From: Cyanobacteria bacterium SZAS LIN-3
GTDB taxonomy: Bacteria; Cyanobacteriota; Vampirovibrionia; Obscuribacterales; Obscuribacteraceae
NCBI GenBank assembly: GCA_018266215.1
Contig: JAFEAV010000037.1
Coordinates: forward strand, 1-55,898
Length of the DNA: 55,898 bases
Reading direction: 5' to 3'
The position numbers and the translations under genes were made by a program. Position 1 is the first letter of the stretch; every line of letters starts with the position of its first letter. Under the pieces are notes generated by a model. That model did not search any database. It was not told the DNA's origin and saw only the letters and a program-made list of their open reading frames with translations. This document shows positions 34,126 through 44,000 of this stretch, one piece after another.

Positions 34126-35023
34126 CGAGTTTGGGCAGCCAGCCGTAGACAACCGCCATACAGGCCAGAATCCAGACGACGATGGTGTTTTGAATCGGTC
34201 GGTCTTTAAGCAGGACCTCTTCGGGAGTGCCTGTGCTGTTATCGCGCACCGACAGCACTTGATAGCGCAAAATACCGTAAAGGACCATGGGCACAGTGAT
34301 CATCATCCACTGACCATAGCTCGACTGGAAGCTGTAAAAAGCATAGGCAGTCACGAGGGTGGGCACAATCACAGCTTCCATGCGATCCAGCAGATCGAGG
34401 GAATATTTGCCCAGGACAGCGCGATGCGCAGCCGCCTCCGGACCAAGGGCGCGGAATTCCTGGCGTCGTTTTTCCAGAGCCAGAAAGAGTGCGCCTAAAG
34501 AAGTGCAGAGCAAGAACCAGGCGGACAGCGGAACATGCACGGCGGCGCCGCCGGCCAGTGCCCGCAGGACAAAACCGCAGGCGATACAAAAGACATCGAG
34601 AATTACTCGCTTTTTCAGCCTGAAAGTATAGGCAATCTGCAAAATCAGATAGGCCAGAAAAACCAGCGCCAGGGCGGGTCTCACAAGATAGGCGAGAACA
34701 AAACTGAGGGTTAAAGAGAGTCCGGCCACAATCAGCGCGGTCTGCACACTGACGGCCCCCGAGGCCAGTGGACGCAAACACTTGGTGGGATGCTTGCGAT
34801 CCGCTTCCCGGTCAAGAATGTCGTTGAAAACGTAGATGGCGCCGGATAAGAGACAGAGCGCCAGTACACACAATGAGAGATGCGCGATAACCTGGGGCTC
34901 GAAAAGACGACCGGCAAAAAGGGCGGGGGCAAAGGCGATAAAATTTTTCGTCCACTGGCGCGGCCGCAGAAGCTTTAACAGCACCATCGGTTTAAAAGTC
35001 GGCTTTATCGCTTGCGATTCCAT
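34070..35023 (-). CDS. UbiA-family prenyltransferase, decaprenyl-phosphate phosphoribosyltransferase-like
   Basis: 317 residues with about eight or nine helices. The prenyl-diphosphate/Mg motif is NDILDREADRKHPTKCLRPLA and the N-terminus LLRPRQWTKNFIAFAPALFA is typical of the DPPR-synthase branch (Rv3806c-like), which transfers phosphoribose to a polyprenyl phosphate. The usual partner genes (DprE1/DprE2-like epimerase, phosphatase) are not in the window. ATG 35023 lies 11 bases after cobU's stop. Confidence 0.85.
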   Translation of the reverse strand: MESQAIKPTFKPMVLLKLLRPRQWTKNFIAFAPALFAGRLFEPQVIAHLSLCVLALCLLSGAIYVFNDILDREADRKHPTKCLRPLASGAVSVQTALIVAGLSLTLSFVLAYLVRPALALVFLAYLILQIAYTFRLKKRVILDVFCIACGFVLRALAGGAAVHVPLSAWFLLCTSLGALFLALEKRRQEFRALGPEAAAHRAVLGKYSLDLLDRMEAVIVPTLVTAYAFYSFQSSYGQWMMITVPMVLYGILRYQVLSVRDNSTGTPEEVLLKDRPIQNTIVVWILACMAVVYGWLPKLATWLVATFDSFSLRQGWF

Positions 35024-35034
35024 TTGCCACTATT

Positions 35035-35670
35035 CTACTTTATAGAATCTTTTTGCGTCTTCAGGCGCAAGCTCAGACCGGAGACACAGAAATGCACATC
35101 CTGCGCCGAGGCGGCAAAACGCTGATTGGCCAGGCCGAGAAGGTCTCGAAAGGAGCGCGCCAGGGCATTCTCCGGCACTACGGCCATGCCCACCTCATTG
35201 GTCACGACGATAAAAGCCAGGTCCTGACGGAGTTTGATTGCCTTTAGCAATTCGTCGACTTCTGAGAGCACCCGGTCTTCCAGATGCTGGCGCACAACCG
35301 GTGAATCAAAAGTATAGGATCCCTGCAGCAGCAAATTAGAGACAAATAGCGAGAGGCAATCGATCAGACATATTGCCCTGAAGTTATTCTCGACCGATCT
35401 GGATTTAATCGAGACAACAGAAGGGGGGACCAGTTCTTCCACCACCCGCGTGACCATGAGAGGCTCTTCGATGGTCGTCCACTCCTTTGGCCGGCGCGAA
35501 ACATGCGAAGCGATACGCGAGTCCAGCTCGCTGTCTCCCTCAATCCTGCCCATAGTTGCCAAGTAAACGACCGGCAAATGAGCATTACGAGCCAGCTTCT
35601 CGGCCAGTTTAGACTTACCGGATCTGGCACCACCGGTGATGAGCGTCAATTTTTTAATCGGATTGGCCAA
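35035..35670 (-). CDS. cobU: Adenosylcobinamide kinase / adenosylcobinamide-phosphate guanylyltransferase
   Basis: Bifunctional enzyme of cobalamin nucleotide-loop assembly and cobinamide salvage. 211 residues; P-loop GGARSGKSKLAE, the guanylylated-His segment SHVSRRPKEWTTIEEP, and VTNEVGMAVVPEN. The start is TTG 35670 with GAGAG 7 bases upstream. A 20-residue insert (SIKSRSVENNFRA) lies before CLIDCLSLF. No other cob genes and no cobalamin riboswitch were seen nearby. Confidence 0.9.
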   Translation of the reverse strand: MANPIKKLTLITGGARSGKSKLAEKLARNAHLPVVYLATMGRIEGDSELDSRIASHVSRRPKEWTTIEEPLMVTRVVEELVPPSVVSIKSRSVENNFRAICLIDCLSLFVSNLLLQGSYTFDSPVVRQHLEDRVLSEVDELLKAIKLRQDLAFIVVTNEVGMAVVPENALARSFRDLLGLANQRFAASAQDVHFCVSGLSLRLKTQKDSIK

Positions 35671-35800
35671 GCGATTACTCTCAAATTTTATTTTTCTGTT
35701 TGGCTGGTTGCCTTATACAAGTAAACCACTTAAGCTAGCATGTGTGAATCATATTTCTACAGCTGCGCCACTACCTTTGATACTTTAGTCATCTTAAAAA

Positions 35801-36667
35801 TTGTCTTCCTCCGACCACTCGATTGAAGCAAAACCCGGTAGCTCCGACTTTGGGAAAACCACGGCCGGTCAGGGTTCTACTGCCTACTCGATGAACCTGA
35901 TCGAAGAAGACGGATCTCTCAGCAAAGAAACGGCCAGGCTATATAAATCGTTTATGCAGTCATACGTCACGCGCATAAACGACGCAACGTTTCGCGTACC
36001 GATTGCCGGTATACGAATCGGCAGCGCCAAGTACTCGCGTCTTGCACAAATAAACTTGAAGACGCGCATTATCACCTTTTCGCGCTTCGCCATTGAAAAT
36101 GTGCCGGAGCGGGGCAGGCGATATCTGGTACTGCATGAACTGGCACATGTACTGGAAGCTTCTCACAACAAAACTTTCTGGCATCTGGTCGGCCAGTTTG
36201 AGCCCGAGTACAAAGACATCGGCGTCTCGCTTGACCGGGCCTTCAAACAAAATGTCGAATCACACGAAAAAACTCTGCGCTCACTCAAGCGCAAAGCGCG
36301 CAGCAACGGCGGCAGCCCGGCTCAAAACCAGCAGCAACTGAAGCTCTACAACAGTCACGGCGGCCAGACGCCGCAATCAATAATCTGGACGCCCAATCAC
36401 GGCTATGTAGAGCCGGGCAGCCAGCGCTTCGGCTTGCACCGAGATCCGAAGGAGTTGTTCTTCAAAGCCGGAGAATCCCAGGCGGAAGAAACTTACGCCG
36501 CTTATCTCGATCTTGATCTCGAAGAAGAAGCGGAACAGGAACCGACTCAGACTAGCTGCATTTTTGACGCTTCCTCTGAGGTCGATAAGGCTCAAGACCT
36601 ATATGTATACGAAGACGAAGGGGACTTTGATCTTTTCTACGGCACAATGAGCGGCGGCGATTACTGA
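35801..36667 (+). CDS. YgjP-like (DUF45) zinc metallopeptidase with acidic C-terminal extension
   Basis: 288 residues. The zinc motif HELAH (residues 112-116) followed by SHNKTFW (third ligand His122) is the YgjP/WLM pattern. Residues 150-288 are additional: a basic segment, then a glutamate-rich acidic tail (DLDLEEEAEQEP, YEDEGDFDLF). No signal peptide. TTG 35801 is the open frame's first start but has no ribosome-binding site; ATG 35891 is an alternative that keeps the domain. The substrate is unknown. Confidence 0.78.
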   Translation: MSSSDHSIEAKPGSSDFGKTTAGQGSTAYSMNLIEEDGSLSKETARLYKSFMQSYVTRINDATFRVPIAGIRIGSAKYSRLAQINLKTRIITFSRFAIENVPERGRRYLVLHELAHVLEASHNKTFWHLVGQFEPEYKDIGVSLDRAFKQNVESHEKTLRSLKRKARSNGGSPAQNQQQLKLYNSHGGQTPQSIIWTPNHGYVEPGSQRFGLHRDPKELFFKAGESQAEETYAAYLDLDLEEEAEQEPTQTSCIFDASSEVDKAQDLYVYEDEGDFDLFYGTMSGGDY

Positions 36668-36801
36668 GCGTCTTCGCCCTTCCCGGCCGATGCCAAGATG
36701 CGCCCTTTTGTCCATTATTCGCAACCCTTGGTCAGAAATATCCTGGAGATGCAGTGCAAAGGGTTAGAATAAACTTTGCCCTCAAACAAAAGAGAATTTA
36801 A

Positions 36802-38064
36802 ATGGCTGTTAGAAGAGTAGTCATAACCGGCTTGGGAGTCGTAAGTCCCGTCGGCATCGGTCATCAGGACTTTTGGAAGGCCCTTTTGGCGGGTCAGTCA
36901 GGCGTGGACTACATTACCCAGTTCAATCCCGACGATTTTGGTCTTGAGTACAAAATTGCCGCCGAAGTAAAAAACTTCAACATTGAAGATTTCTATTCGG
37001 ACAAAAGAAAAGTCGGCGGTTTCCTCAAGGAAATGGACCGCTGTACGTTGTTCGCCATGGTGGCGGCAAAACTGGCTCTGGAAGACTCGCACCTGCAAAT
37101 AAGCGAAGAGGAAGCTCCCCGCATCAGCACCTTCATCGGCACCGGGGTTGGTGGCTTGATCACAACCACCGCCGATCACATCAAGCTTGTGCAAGGTGGG
37201 CCACGCAAGCTGGGATTGCGCTCGATCATCAAGCTCATGCCCAACGCTCCATCCGGTCAAGTAGCCATCGAGTTTGGTGCCAAAGGCCGAGCCAAGAGCG
37301 ATGCCACAGCCTGCGCAAGCGGCCTGGACAGCCTCTTTGATGCCTTCATGTACATCCGCGATAATCGCTCCGACGTTGTCATCTCCGGCGGCACGGAAGC
37401 CACCGTCAATCCATTTTCCTTTGCCTCATTCGGCAATATGCAAGCACTCTCCAAACGCAACTCGGACCCCAAAGGCGCCAGCCGTCCTTTCAGTCTCGAC
37501 CGTGACGGCTTCGTCCTCGGTGAAGGCTGTATCGTGATGGTACTGGAAGAGCTGGAACACGCCCTCAAGCGCGGCGCTCCGATCTACGCAGAAGTAGCCG
37601 GTGCCGGTGCCAGCTGCGACGCTTCGCACATCGTAGCTCCCCATGAGACTGGAGCGGGCGCCGCTATGGCCATGAGAGAAGCGATGAGAGACGCCGAGAT
37701 AGATCCCACCGCCATCGACTATATCAATGCCCACGGCACATCCACACCGCTCAACGACGAGCGCGAGACGATGGCCATTAAGACTGTTCTGGGCGAGCAT
37801 GCCTACAAAGTGGCCGTCTCAAGCACAAAATCAATGGTCGGCCACCTGCTCGGCGGCGCCGGCCCCATAGGTGTTGCGGCCTGCGCTCTCAGTATCCGCG
37901 ATCAAAAAGTGCATCCGACGATCAACCTCAATACCCCCGATCCGAAATGCGATCTGGACTATGTCCCCCACACCGCAAGGGACTTGAAGATCAACTACAC
38001 AATGGCTGAAGCGCTGGGATTCGGCGGTCACAACACAGTCATGATCCTGAAGAAATACGCTTAA
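36802..38064 (+). CDS. fabF: Beta-ketoacyl-ACP synthase II
   Basis: Condensing enzyme of fatty-acid elongation. 420 residues with thiolase fold; catalytic Cys171 in DATACASGLD, His311 in NAHGTSTPLND and His348 in MVGHLLGGAG. The start ATG 36802 has AGAGAA upstream, and a TAGAAT -10-like hexamer lies at 36765-36770, without a good -35. It stands alone, with no acpP or fabG beside it, and converges with the giant protein gene, stops 15 bases apart. Confidence 0.94.
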   Translation: MAVRRVVITGLGVVSPVGIGHQDFWKALLAGQSGVDYITQFNPDDFGLEYKIAAEVKNFNIEDFYSDKRKVGGFLKEMDRCTLFAMVAAKLALEDSHLQISEEEAPRISTFIGTGVGGLITTTADHIKLVQGGPRKLGLRSIIKLMPNAPSGQVAIEFGAKGRAKSDATACASGLDSLFDAFMYIRDNRSDVVISGGTEATVNPFSFASFGNMQALSKRNSDPKGASRPFSLDRDGFVLGEGCIVMVLEELEHALKRGAPIYAEVAGAGASCDASHIVAPHETGAGAAMAMREAMRDAEIDPTAIDYINAHGTSTPLNDERETMAIKTVLGEHAYKVAVSSTKSMVGHLLGGAGPIGVAACALSIRDQKVHPTINLNTPDPKCDLDYVPHTARDLKINYTMAEALGFGGHNTVMILKKYA

Positions 38065-38079
38065 GGGCCGAGGCCTGGT

Positions 38080-41000
38080 TTAAGCGGAAATAGCATTCTT
38101 ATCGGGACGTTTGCGTGGAGGCACGCCTACCGAATTTGGCGCGCCGTTCCTGGCGCTGGTGTTAGTACCTGTACCGGCACCGGCGGATGGCGAGGTGGCC
38201 GCGACACTGGTGGCGGGATCGTTGGAACCGCTAGGATCATTTCCGTGACCCTGTACGACTCCGGCGGCTCCGGGATCGTGACCCTGTTCGTCATCGTCGT
38301 CATGGTTAATGGAATTGCTTGCCTGCGCGTTAACGGCAGCACCACCGGAGTGTGCGGCATTGGAATCGATACCGGAGGACTCCGTTCTCTCAACATTTTT
38401 CAGATGCTTAGTACCGGCACCGGTACCACCTTCTTCGGCATCAACTTCGCTGAAGCTGGCAAGCTTCATGCTGGCATCGCCGGTTCTTGAGGTTACGCTG
38501 GAGCTGCCATAGTTGCCGCCGACAGAGCGACCAGTGAGGACATCACGCTGCTTCTGACCAAGGCCAAGGGCAAAGGGAGAAGCCAGCGAAGCTGAAGGTG
38601 TGTTGAACTGAGTAGAACCGGGACGATTGAGGTCCACGGGTGTATCCAACTTGCTCGGTCCGCTCTTGATCTTGAATGTCTGAGCTGTAGCGAAAGGCAC
38701 TTTCACTTCCGGAGCGGTGGGAGCATCCGCGCCTTTCTTGACACCAAACATGGTGCCGGAATAACTGAGGGCATAGAGCTTGCGATCACGATCTACGTCG
38801 TTATTGAGGACGATGAAAGGACCGGCGGATACGACGGCAGGACGCAGGGGCACTACCGTGGCGCCGGCGGCATCGCCGACAACATTACCGTTAAAGGTGG
38901 CGGCATTGCGGGGCAGAGCCTGCGAGGTAATGTCCTGAGCATAGGCATTGCGGGCAATAGTCTGTCCGTTGGCTGAGAATCCTTGCGGCTCACCGGCCGA
39001 ATGTCCGGTCACGCGGTTGAAGCTTGCTTCGCCGCTTGCGGCAGGGGCAGCCTGCGAATCACCGGCTGCGTTGACCGGCGTAACTTTTCCGGCAGGTGTG
39101 CTTTCGACCGGCGGCTGTACCTTAGCATCACCGGTACGGCTATTTTCAATACGGCTATTTTCAGCCCGGATCTCGCCGGCTCTGAGGTAGGCACCTACAC
39201 CAAAAGTGGCACCGCCGGTACCCAGCAGTGTATAGCCGGTATTTCTAATGGCCTTGGCCGAGAGCCAGCCGGGGTTGTTCACAAACAACGGATCGCTGGC
39301 GGCGAGCTTGCCTACACTGTAGCCATCACGGTTAAGCAGACCGGCAAGATTGGTGCGATTTCTGACGAAGTCTTCGAAGAGACGAGCGGCAGGACCGGAA
39401 GCGTTGGCCATGGCGCTGGCCTTGTAGCCGTCTGAAGTCAAACCGGAAACAAGCAGTTTGTCCGTAGCGGCCTGGTCACCGGCCGCGGCCAGCTTGATCA
39501 GACTGCGACGATAGGTGGCGACTTCAAGGTCGTTCTGGGCTTTGATAAGCTGCAATTGAGCCTGATCCAGGGCCTCGGCACCAACCCCGGTGCGAGCCTC
39601 AAGATAGCGCAGTGTCTGAATCTGGTTACCCAGGTCCTTCATGATTTCGCGCTGGACGACAGAACTGCCGACGCGTCCAATCTGCTCGAAGCCGCTTTCA
39701 ACAACAGGCAGGCGACGGTCAATCAAGCGACGGGTCATAAGCTCGCCGTCGGCTACGGATTCGGTCAGACCGGCATGAGCGCGGGTCAGAGTGGTCATTT
39801 CCTCGCCCCGGGCAACCGACGAGGCGGTGGTCGTGGCTTTGATCTCGGTCTGCAGTACTTCCAGCTTCTGCTGCATTTGAGCGGCGGCGATATTCTTATC
39901 CGGCGCCTTGGCAAAGGCTTCAGCGGCACTGCGATAGTCGCTGGCGGCGGTTTGCAGGCTGCGCGAATTGGAAAGAGCGACATCACTCTGGATACGCGAT
40001 TCAAGAGCACGGGCCGCTGCGGCGGCGTTTTCGGCTTCGGCCTGGGCGACAACCTTGTACCGTTCAAGAGCACGGTAACTGACCGACTCATGCAGGTCGG
40101 CAGATGCAACTTGCAGGTCTTCAAATATGCGCGCACCCTGTTTGGTGCCCTTGAGCACAGCCTGCAGTTCAGGCTCGGAAACAGCGCTGGTCAGCTTATT
40201 GAGAGCGGTAATTTGCTGATCAAGAGTCTTAGCGGTGTTTATCTCTTGAGCGGCGGAATTGATTTTGGAGAGCTTCTGTTCAAGTCTGGCGTCGAGGGCG
40301 GCCGGCGAAGTCATATCGACGGTTTGGGCCACGCGAGCGGTTATGGACTCCACTCTGCCGCTCTGTTCGGCAATGCGAGCGGCATTGGTTTCGAAGCGGC
40401 GCAGACCGGTGGCTTCCACCGAAGCCTGGTCGATGGTGGAAATGGTCTGTCTGATTCTATTGAGGGCGGCGCTCTGGTCAGCGGAAAGCTGGCCGGCGGT
40501 CAGCTCTTCAACTTTGGTGAAGGCATCCTTGATCTTGACCACGGCGTTGGAGCCGGCTTCACCGGCGTCAAGCAATTTAGCCTGACGGCTGATGAACTGC
40601 AGATTTTCCGAAACCTGCGCATTGGTCGAAAGCGCGGCGCCGGAAGCTGACGGAGCGGTGACGGCTTCGTCGGCAAAAGTTCTAGAAAGGCGGCTGGTCT
40701 GAGCTTCCAGAGAAGCGCCTTCGGTCCGGATGGTGGCAACGCTGGCTTCAATACGGCGAGTGCGATCGACTACCGTGCTGGTGTTTTCCAGCTCGCCCAG
40801 TCCTTGCTTCAGTTCTCTGGCAATGTTGCGGGCGCCGGCAGTTTCAATTTGTTCGATGCTGACCTGGACATTACGCAGTACGGCCTCCGGATTAGCTCCG
40901 GTCTTAATCGTGGCCAGCTCGGTTTCAATATTTTTGAGCGCGGCGGCAACCGGCTGAGTTACTTCAGCAGCCGAAGCAGTGGCGCGGATTTCGCGGGTGG

Positions 41001-44000
41001 TTGCCACCATACCATCGACGCCGGTCTGGAATACTTCAGCGTCTCTGATGCGGGCAATACCAAGCTGCGCGGTTTCCACACGACCGGAAGTATTGACGAC
41101 GGCGGTGGTGGAAGCTTTCACTTCTTCCAGAGCCCGGGCGGCTCTCGGGTTTTCGGCAAAGAAGCGACTGTATTCCGGTTTTTCCAGTTCGCGAACGATT
41201 GTCTGGATTTCTCCGGTTGTGTAAACAGGAGTTTCGGCCAGACGGCCCGGAGTGAGCTTCTGTTCGAGAGTCTCGAGTTTCTGGGAAATAGTGGAAGCGA
41301 CGCGCTGATCGGCGGCGGTGGTCACCGGCAACTCTTGAATTTCCTTAGCCAGTTTCTGCACGCTGCTTGAGAGCTTGGCGCCGTCAGACTCCAGGGCGGT
41401 AAGGCCGGTCTGCACAGCAGTCATTTGCTGACGCTCAACAGTAGCGGTGGAGATTTCACCGACAGTAGCCTTGAGCTCACGCACTGCCGTGGTAACGGTG
41501 GCGTCGGTGGTGCCGGAAGCGGCCACGGCCCGCTCGACGGTAGCTACTTCCTGAGCCAGTTTTTGCGAGGCTTGAGCCGTAAGCGGAGTGCCGCCCTCGG
41601 CCACAACCTTGAGCTGAGCGTTGATCGACTGCAGACTCTGTTCAGCCTCGGTGCCGAGCTTCAGTCCTCGTTGCGAAATATTTTGGCTGATTACTTCAAC
41701 CTTTTCACCAGCTCTGGCAGCCAGGGTAATCGGAGCTTCGGTAACCGGAGCAATAGGCGCTACGCGAGATGGAGCCATCTCATTGATGGTCGACTTGAGC
41801 TGATTGAGTTCACGGGCGACAACCGGATCGGCACCGGATTTGGCCAGCGAGCGCTCAATCACCGCAATATTTTCGGACATTTCATTTCTGACGGCCAGGG
41901 TAACGCCTTCGGAACCCTGCTGAGCAATTGTCTTGAGCTGCGTATCCAGAGACTGCAGGCTGCGCTCCGCTTCCTGCGTCAGAGTGACGCGACCTTCACC
42001 GCTAAGTCGAGTGATGGCCTGGACGTTCTCAGCCGCCTTGCCGGCGACGACGGTGGGCTCGAGGACTGCAGTCACAGCCGGTTTGACGGCATTACCGATG
42101 GCTTGCTCGGTAACCGGTGTCAGTTCACTAACTGTAGTCTTGAGCTGATTAAACTTAGCGGTGACCGAGGCATCGGCACCCGAGGCCGTCATCGAACGCT
42201 CGATGGTGGCAATGTTTTCGGCCATTGCTTCTCTGGTGGCCACAGGTACGGCAGCTTCGCCCGAGCGGCTGATCGTACGGAGCTGGGTAGTCAGCTCCTG
42301 CAAACTTCTCTGGGCCTGCGGATTGAGGGTGACAGCGCTTTCGCCGGTGGCACTGGTAAATACTTCAAGATGGGACTCGGCCTTGCTGGCGATTACGGCC
42401 GGCGCTTCGCCGGTCCTGGTCAAAGCCGCACTCACAGCCGGCTCGGTCGCTTTAACAACGGCAACGTCAGCACCGGGGGTAAGCTCAGCCACGGTAGCCT
42501 TGAGCTGGTTCAACTTGGTGGTCACACCGGCATCGGCACCGGAAGCGGTAAGAGAGCGTTCAATTGTGGCAATGTTTTCGGCCATTGCCTGACGAGTAGC
42601 AACCGGCACCGCCACTTCGCCGCTGCGCGATATGGTCTGCAGCTGGGTGGACAGCTCCTTCAGGCTCGTCTGCGCCTGAGGCGTGAGAGTGACGCCACTT
42701 TCACCGGTGGCACGGGTGAATACCTGGAGATGAGATTCGGCCTTGTTGGCAATCACAGCCGGTGCTTCGCCGGTTGCGCTGAGAGCTGCAACTGGGCGCT
42801 CACGCACAGGTACATTAACCGCATCGGGGCCTCTGGTGGCGGCACTTTCAACACTGCCGGCAGCAGGCTCATTGACGATACGCTTGCCGCCAAGGTTGGT
42901 CTCAGTCGGCACCGGCGGATGGACCTGCGACGGTACAACCGGCTCGCTCACTACTTCAGCTTTGCGGCCGGCGGAAGCAGTGCCTGTGCCATCGAAGCGA
43001 TTTTCTACGCGCTGCGGCTGAACGGTCTCGACGCGCTGGGGCTGAACCGTCTCGCCGTGCACTGGCTTAACAGTCTCGCCCTGGAGTGGCTTGACGGGCT
43101 CAACGTGTTGTGGCGAAACCGTCTCGGTGTGCTTGCCCGTCACGCCCGAGGCAGTCGTTTCCACTTTGGTCGGAGCGACAGTCCGCTCAACTTTAGCGGC
43201 GGTGCCGGTTTCAAGGCCTGCGGCCTCGGTCTCGACTCTGGTGGCGACACCCTTGAGAGCGGTGGGAGGAGTTTCAATGGCCGAGGTCAGACCCGGTACC
43301 TTTATAGGAGTTGCTTCGGCAACAAAAGCAGGCCGGGTTTTTAATGGATTGAAACGCTCAGCTGGATGCAGCAGGCCGGGGGTAGATTCACCGGTGACCA
43401 GACCGTCCACCCGGGTGGAAAGTTTGAGTGCCGGACTCTCGGCTTTTAATGTGGGCGAAAAGCGGCCCAGGGTGGATTGCCCGGCGGCGGCGTCATTACC
43501 CAGATAAGTATAGGTCTGCGGCTTGAGCTCGGTAGTGAAAGCGCTTGGTTTTACGACGGGCTCGATGGTCGGCAGTTTGAAGCGGGTGCCGACACTAGCG
43601 GCGGGCTGGACTGCTTCGACGGCCTCGGCGGCCTTGGTGGTATTGCTGACTGCCTTGGTCACTCGGGCGGCGGCCAGTTCGTCAACCTGGGCCTGGGCCG
43701 CAATTCGGGCCGCGGCTGTATTGTCGCGGTAAGCATTGACGGCCGTACGGGCAACATTAGCTTCATCAAGAGCGGTGCTGGCGGTAGACAGGGCCTTGGT
43801 TTCGGTACCAATTTTGCCCAGATTGCCGGCGGCCGGCAGGAGCAAAGAGCCCAAAATAGCCGCGGTGCCGCCGATGATTTCACCCTTTTGCCCGGCGGTG
43901 CCGTGCTGCATGGTTTCGGAGGCCTGGACACCGGCCTTCTTAATGGCCGAAGCAGTCTCTAAAGGATGGGTAACGATATGGCCCACGCCCGACAGGGCAT

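Noticed and set aside
38059..38086. CGCTTAA ... TTAAGCG inverted repeat between fabF and the giant gene
   Set aside because: It arises because both convergent genes end in GCT TAA; only 7 bp and no U-tract.
41425..43344. A 639-residue plus-strand reading frame and others opposite the giant gene
   Set aside because: Low-complexity Ser/Gly/Leu-rich translation caused by the repetitive, stop-poor antisense strand of the giant gene; no ribosome-binding site or domain.
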